Assembly (NCBI GenBank): GCA_044361315.1
Contig: JBIKJA010000004.1
Coordinates: 62,001 to 126,000 of the forward strand
Reading direction: 5' to 3'
DNA from: Crocinitomix sp044361315
GTDB taxonomy: Bacteria; Bacteroidota; Bacteroidia; Flavobacteriales_D; Crocinitomicaceae
Length of the DNA stretch: 64,000 nt
Shown here in pieces: positions 63,201-64,000 of the stretch. A program made the translations under genes and the position numbers. The first letter of the stretch is position 1; every line of letters begins with the position of its first letter. Under the pieces are notes generated by a model, which searched no databases, was not told the DNA's origin, and was given only the letters and a program-made list of their open reading frames with translations.

Positions 63201-64000
63201 GCCGCAGGGGGACTAGCACCGTACCCCAAATAACCTCCTAAATTATCATCGTAAGCATCTCCATTGTAGCAATATCCGAGTCCACGAGTCACATCGCATC
63301 CAACATAATCATCGTTTGGGTTTCCCAAAGCTGCATCAATGAATACCCCAAAATAGGTATTGTACAAAGTTTGTGTCGAGCGATTGACCAATTCGTAATT
63401 GTAGAAAGTCATGTCGTTAATTTCATCATTCGTGGCAAAAGCAAATGCTTGGCACCTGATTTCCATTCCCAACGGATTTGCTCCTGTTTCTGTGTGGATA
63501 TTTCCTTTATCGTTCATTACCCACCAAACGGTTTGGTCGCCAAATAAGGTAACTGTTCGATCGGTTCGGCAATTAATTTCTTTTTCAATGTCGTACCAAG
63601 GATAATCTCCTTTTTCAGGTTCGTAAGTGCCATTTTCGTCTCGGTCGTAGAAAGGTGCGAGGTAATAATCTTGACCTATTGCAGTATTTCCATGCGCAGG
63701 CCATTCTAAGATAGACAATGGAATTTCATAATCAGGAAATTTTGTCGCTTGAATGTTTGTTCCATTTTCTGCATCTGCCAAACCAGCTTTAAACCACGAA
63801 TCAAAGAGCCTCACTTCGTCTTGTGTCACCACAAAATGTCGGTCGTATTTTTCACATTCGGAAGGAACGATTTCAGCTTCACCTGTATTTGTTAATGGGC
63901 CCGTCCAATAATCTTGTCCTTCGCGGTAACGAACGGCTGCAATTTTTAACTGGCCGTTGATATCGATTCCACCCAACCAAAGCGCTGAGGTAAATAAGGC
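60230..64000 (-). CDS. Large secreted protein, partial (N-terminus beyond right edge)
   Basis: The frame is open to the right edge, giving at least 1256 residues. The visible N-terminal part begins ALFTSALWLGGIDINGQLKI. Repeated long Asp/Asn/Gly-rich stretches follow, such as GQDYYLAPFYDRDENGTYEP with DYPWYDIEK and an ELVNRS-type domain, seen in Bacteroidetes secreted proteins. Last, IKIVPNPYYAYSTYE with EINIFNMNGGLVKTI and SGLYIVHINVPGVGEKIIKW is a T9SS type A/FlgD-like sorting domain with a short extra tail. It lies 2 bp upstream of an outer-membrane barrel gene. Function unknown. Confidence 0.85.
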   Translation of the reverse strand, partial: ALFTSALWLGGIDINGQLKIAAVRYREGQDYWTGPLTNTGEAEIVPSECEKYDRHFVVTQDEVRLFDSWFKAGLADAENGTNIQATKFPDYEIPLSILEWPAHGNTAIGQDYYLAPFYDRDENGTYEPEKGDYPWYDIEKEINCRTDRTVTLFGDQTVWWVMNDKGNIHTETGANPLGMEIRCQAFAFATNDEINDMTFYNYELVNRSTQTLYNTYFGVFIDAALGNPNDDYVGCDVTRGLGYCYNGDAYDDNLGGYLGYGASPPAAGIDFFEGPYLDNDNMDNPLFEAGSSSLDEIFDKRGIPYTGLGIGYGDGIVDNERLGMRRFLYYNNTGGGGIPAQTDPISGQDYYNYLSGFWKDGTPLVYGGTGHQSHPDALASVKANYMFPGDTDTLGWGTEGVPQEVWTEQTAGNVPYDRRFAQSSGPFVLKPGAVNNITTGICWARSVSGDPFQSVIALQKADDKAQALFDNCFKVLDGPHAPQLSVQELENELVISVYNESNSNNFDENYRELDPFLINPGGLEEFDNFYTFQGYQVYQLANDEVSPTQLYDLSKARLVYQCDIKDSISRLVNYDYDDEIGGSVPTVMVDGENTGLRHSFSVKEDLFAIGDRKLVNFKTYYYMAIAYASNEYKKYDPDVATSIDGQKKPFLSSRKAALGEIISYSGIPHSPNPENGGTIASVGYGYQIPITRIDGWGNGGNWTEISDESETSILANGSLDELTYKSGAGPIQIKVIDPLNLPANDFEIYFTAEDADDLDEADWYLVNLGSNDTVFSKNSIDFAGDVLIPEWGISVEIIQSYYTNKSGGYLNYQTNPIDARIVYADSSNRWLAGNEDSDQFNATNWIRSGSFSPTTEECLGATPFNPCYYRDKNVDFEQKYEGLLNGIVGPFKLAGSEYIGMPIGYPDVTYDEVTGNPSSWYSPIASQAKSSFGDLHGIDIVITRDQTKWTQCPVIETGHLNDQNIGNSSIMKLRKSSSKDINGNEIAGTGMSWFPGYAIDVETGERLNMAFGENSWLNGSNGRDMLWNPTSELSTLLGEPTIGGGHFIYVFGINIDGSGMPGYDNGKWLHEKLSVENPSNYITAWKNCTWIMAPLLASDQTLLASDLRMQMRVNHPYQTQVYTGINDGLPAYRFTTNGIHTQYNQNQQAIAALDQIKIVPNPYYAYSTYETTVIDSRVKITNLPETCEINIFNMNGGLVKTIQKDNALTYVDWTLKNYQEIPIASGLYIVHINVPGVGEKIIKWYGALRTVNTSNF

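Noticed and set aside
1..64000. CRISPR arrays, tRNA, rRNA, insertion sequences or phage genes
   Set aside because: I found no short regularly spaced direct repeats, no cloverleaf-like segments I could support, and no transposase, integrase or phage-structural motifs. The long repeats are all within coding regions or the two-copy intergenic pair.

Overview
The window is a low-GC, gene-dense piece of a Bacteroidota chromosome, most likely order Flavobacteriales. The evidence is the type IX secretion system (T9SS) and gliding gene families (PorP/SprF, GldH, SprB-like repeats, type A and type B sorting domains), promoters of the TTTG-N(17-23)-TAnnTTTG type, weak Shine-Dalgarno signals, and the RicT-GldH neighbourhood. 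A placement near Crocinitomicaceae/Fluviicola is only a guess. I see no rRNA, tRNA, CRISPR array, intact insertion sequence or prophage.

Layout. (1) 1-10150, minus strand: an operon for a gliding-associated type B cargo protein, a PorP/SprF protein, and a giant SprB-repeat adhesin that runs off the left edge. (2) 10365-17684: housekeeping genes, namely peptidase T, a class V aminotransferase, a secreted glutathione peroxidase, and an operon of etfB, etfA, a bifunctional-nuclease/UVR protein and a lipocalin-like domain fused to a concentrative nucleoside transporter. (3) 18156-28176: a second surface module made of a giant Asp-rich (thrombospondin type 3) type B adhesin, a second PorP/SprF and an OmpA/PD40 protein, followed by a LytTR response regulator and an Hpt protein. 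(4) 28188-35744: a T9SS type A cargo protein, a membrane glycosyltransferase-like protein, a truncated gene remnant, an orphan protein, a tandem UspA protein, a DMT transporter and a coiled-coil exported protein. (5) 35875-41090: holB, a metallophosphoesterase lipoprotein, ricT, gldH and a membrane acyltransferase. (6) 41098-43538, minus strand: a BlaI-type regulator, an LpxD-like acyltransferase and a PIG-L deacetylase, headed by a chimeric scar of two broken genes. (7) 43957-47924: tandem paralogous T9SS cargo genes, the second with strongly biased codons. (8) 47925-48799: a gene graveyard. (9) 48800-64000: a 2045-residue alpha-2-macroglobulin, a pair of palindrome-bearing intergenic repeats, a GT-C glycosyltransferase, an exported DUF3108-like protein, an ALDH7-type aldehyde dehydrogenase, an outer-membrane barrel protein and a large secreted protein that runs off the right edge.

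How it fits together. Much of the window builds the cell surface: adhesins exported by T9SS, outer-membrane partners that hold them, GldH of the gliding machinery, and envelope sugar and acyl enzymes. No complete undescribed system stands out. The least expected features are the decayed sequences (a dnaE exonuclease fragment joined to an epimerase tail, a three-segment relic gene, and a start-less conserved-looking frame), the lipocalin-transporter fusion, and the paired intergenic palindromic repeats.
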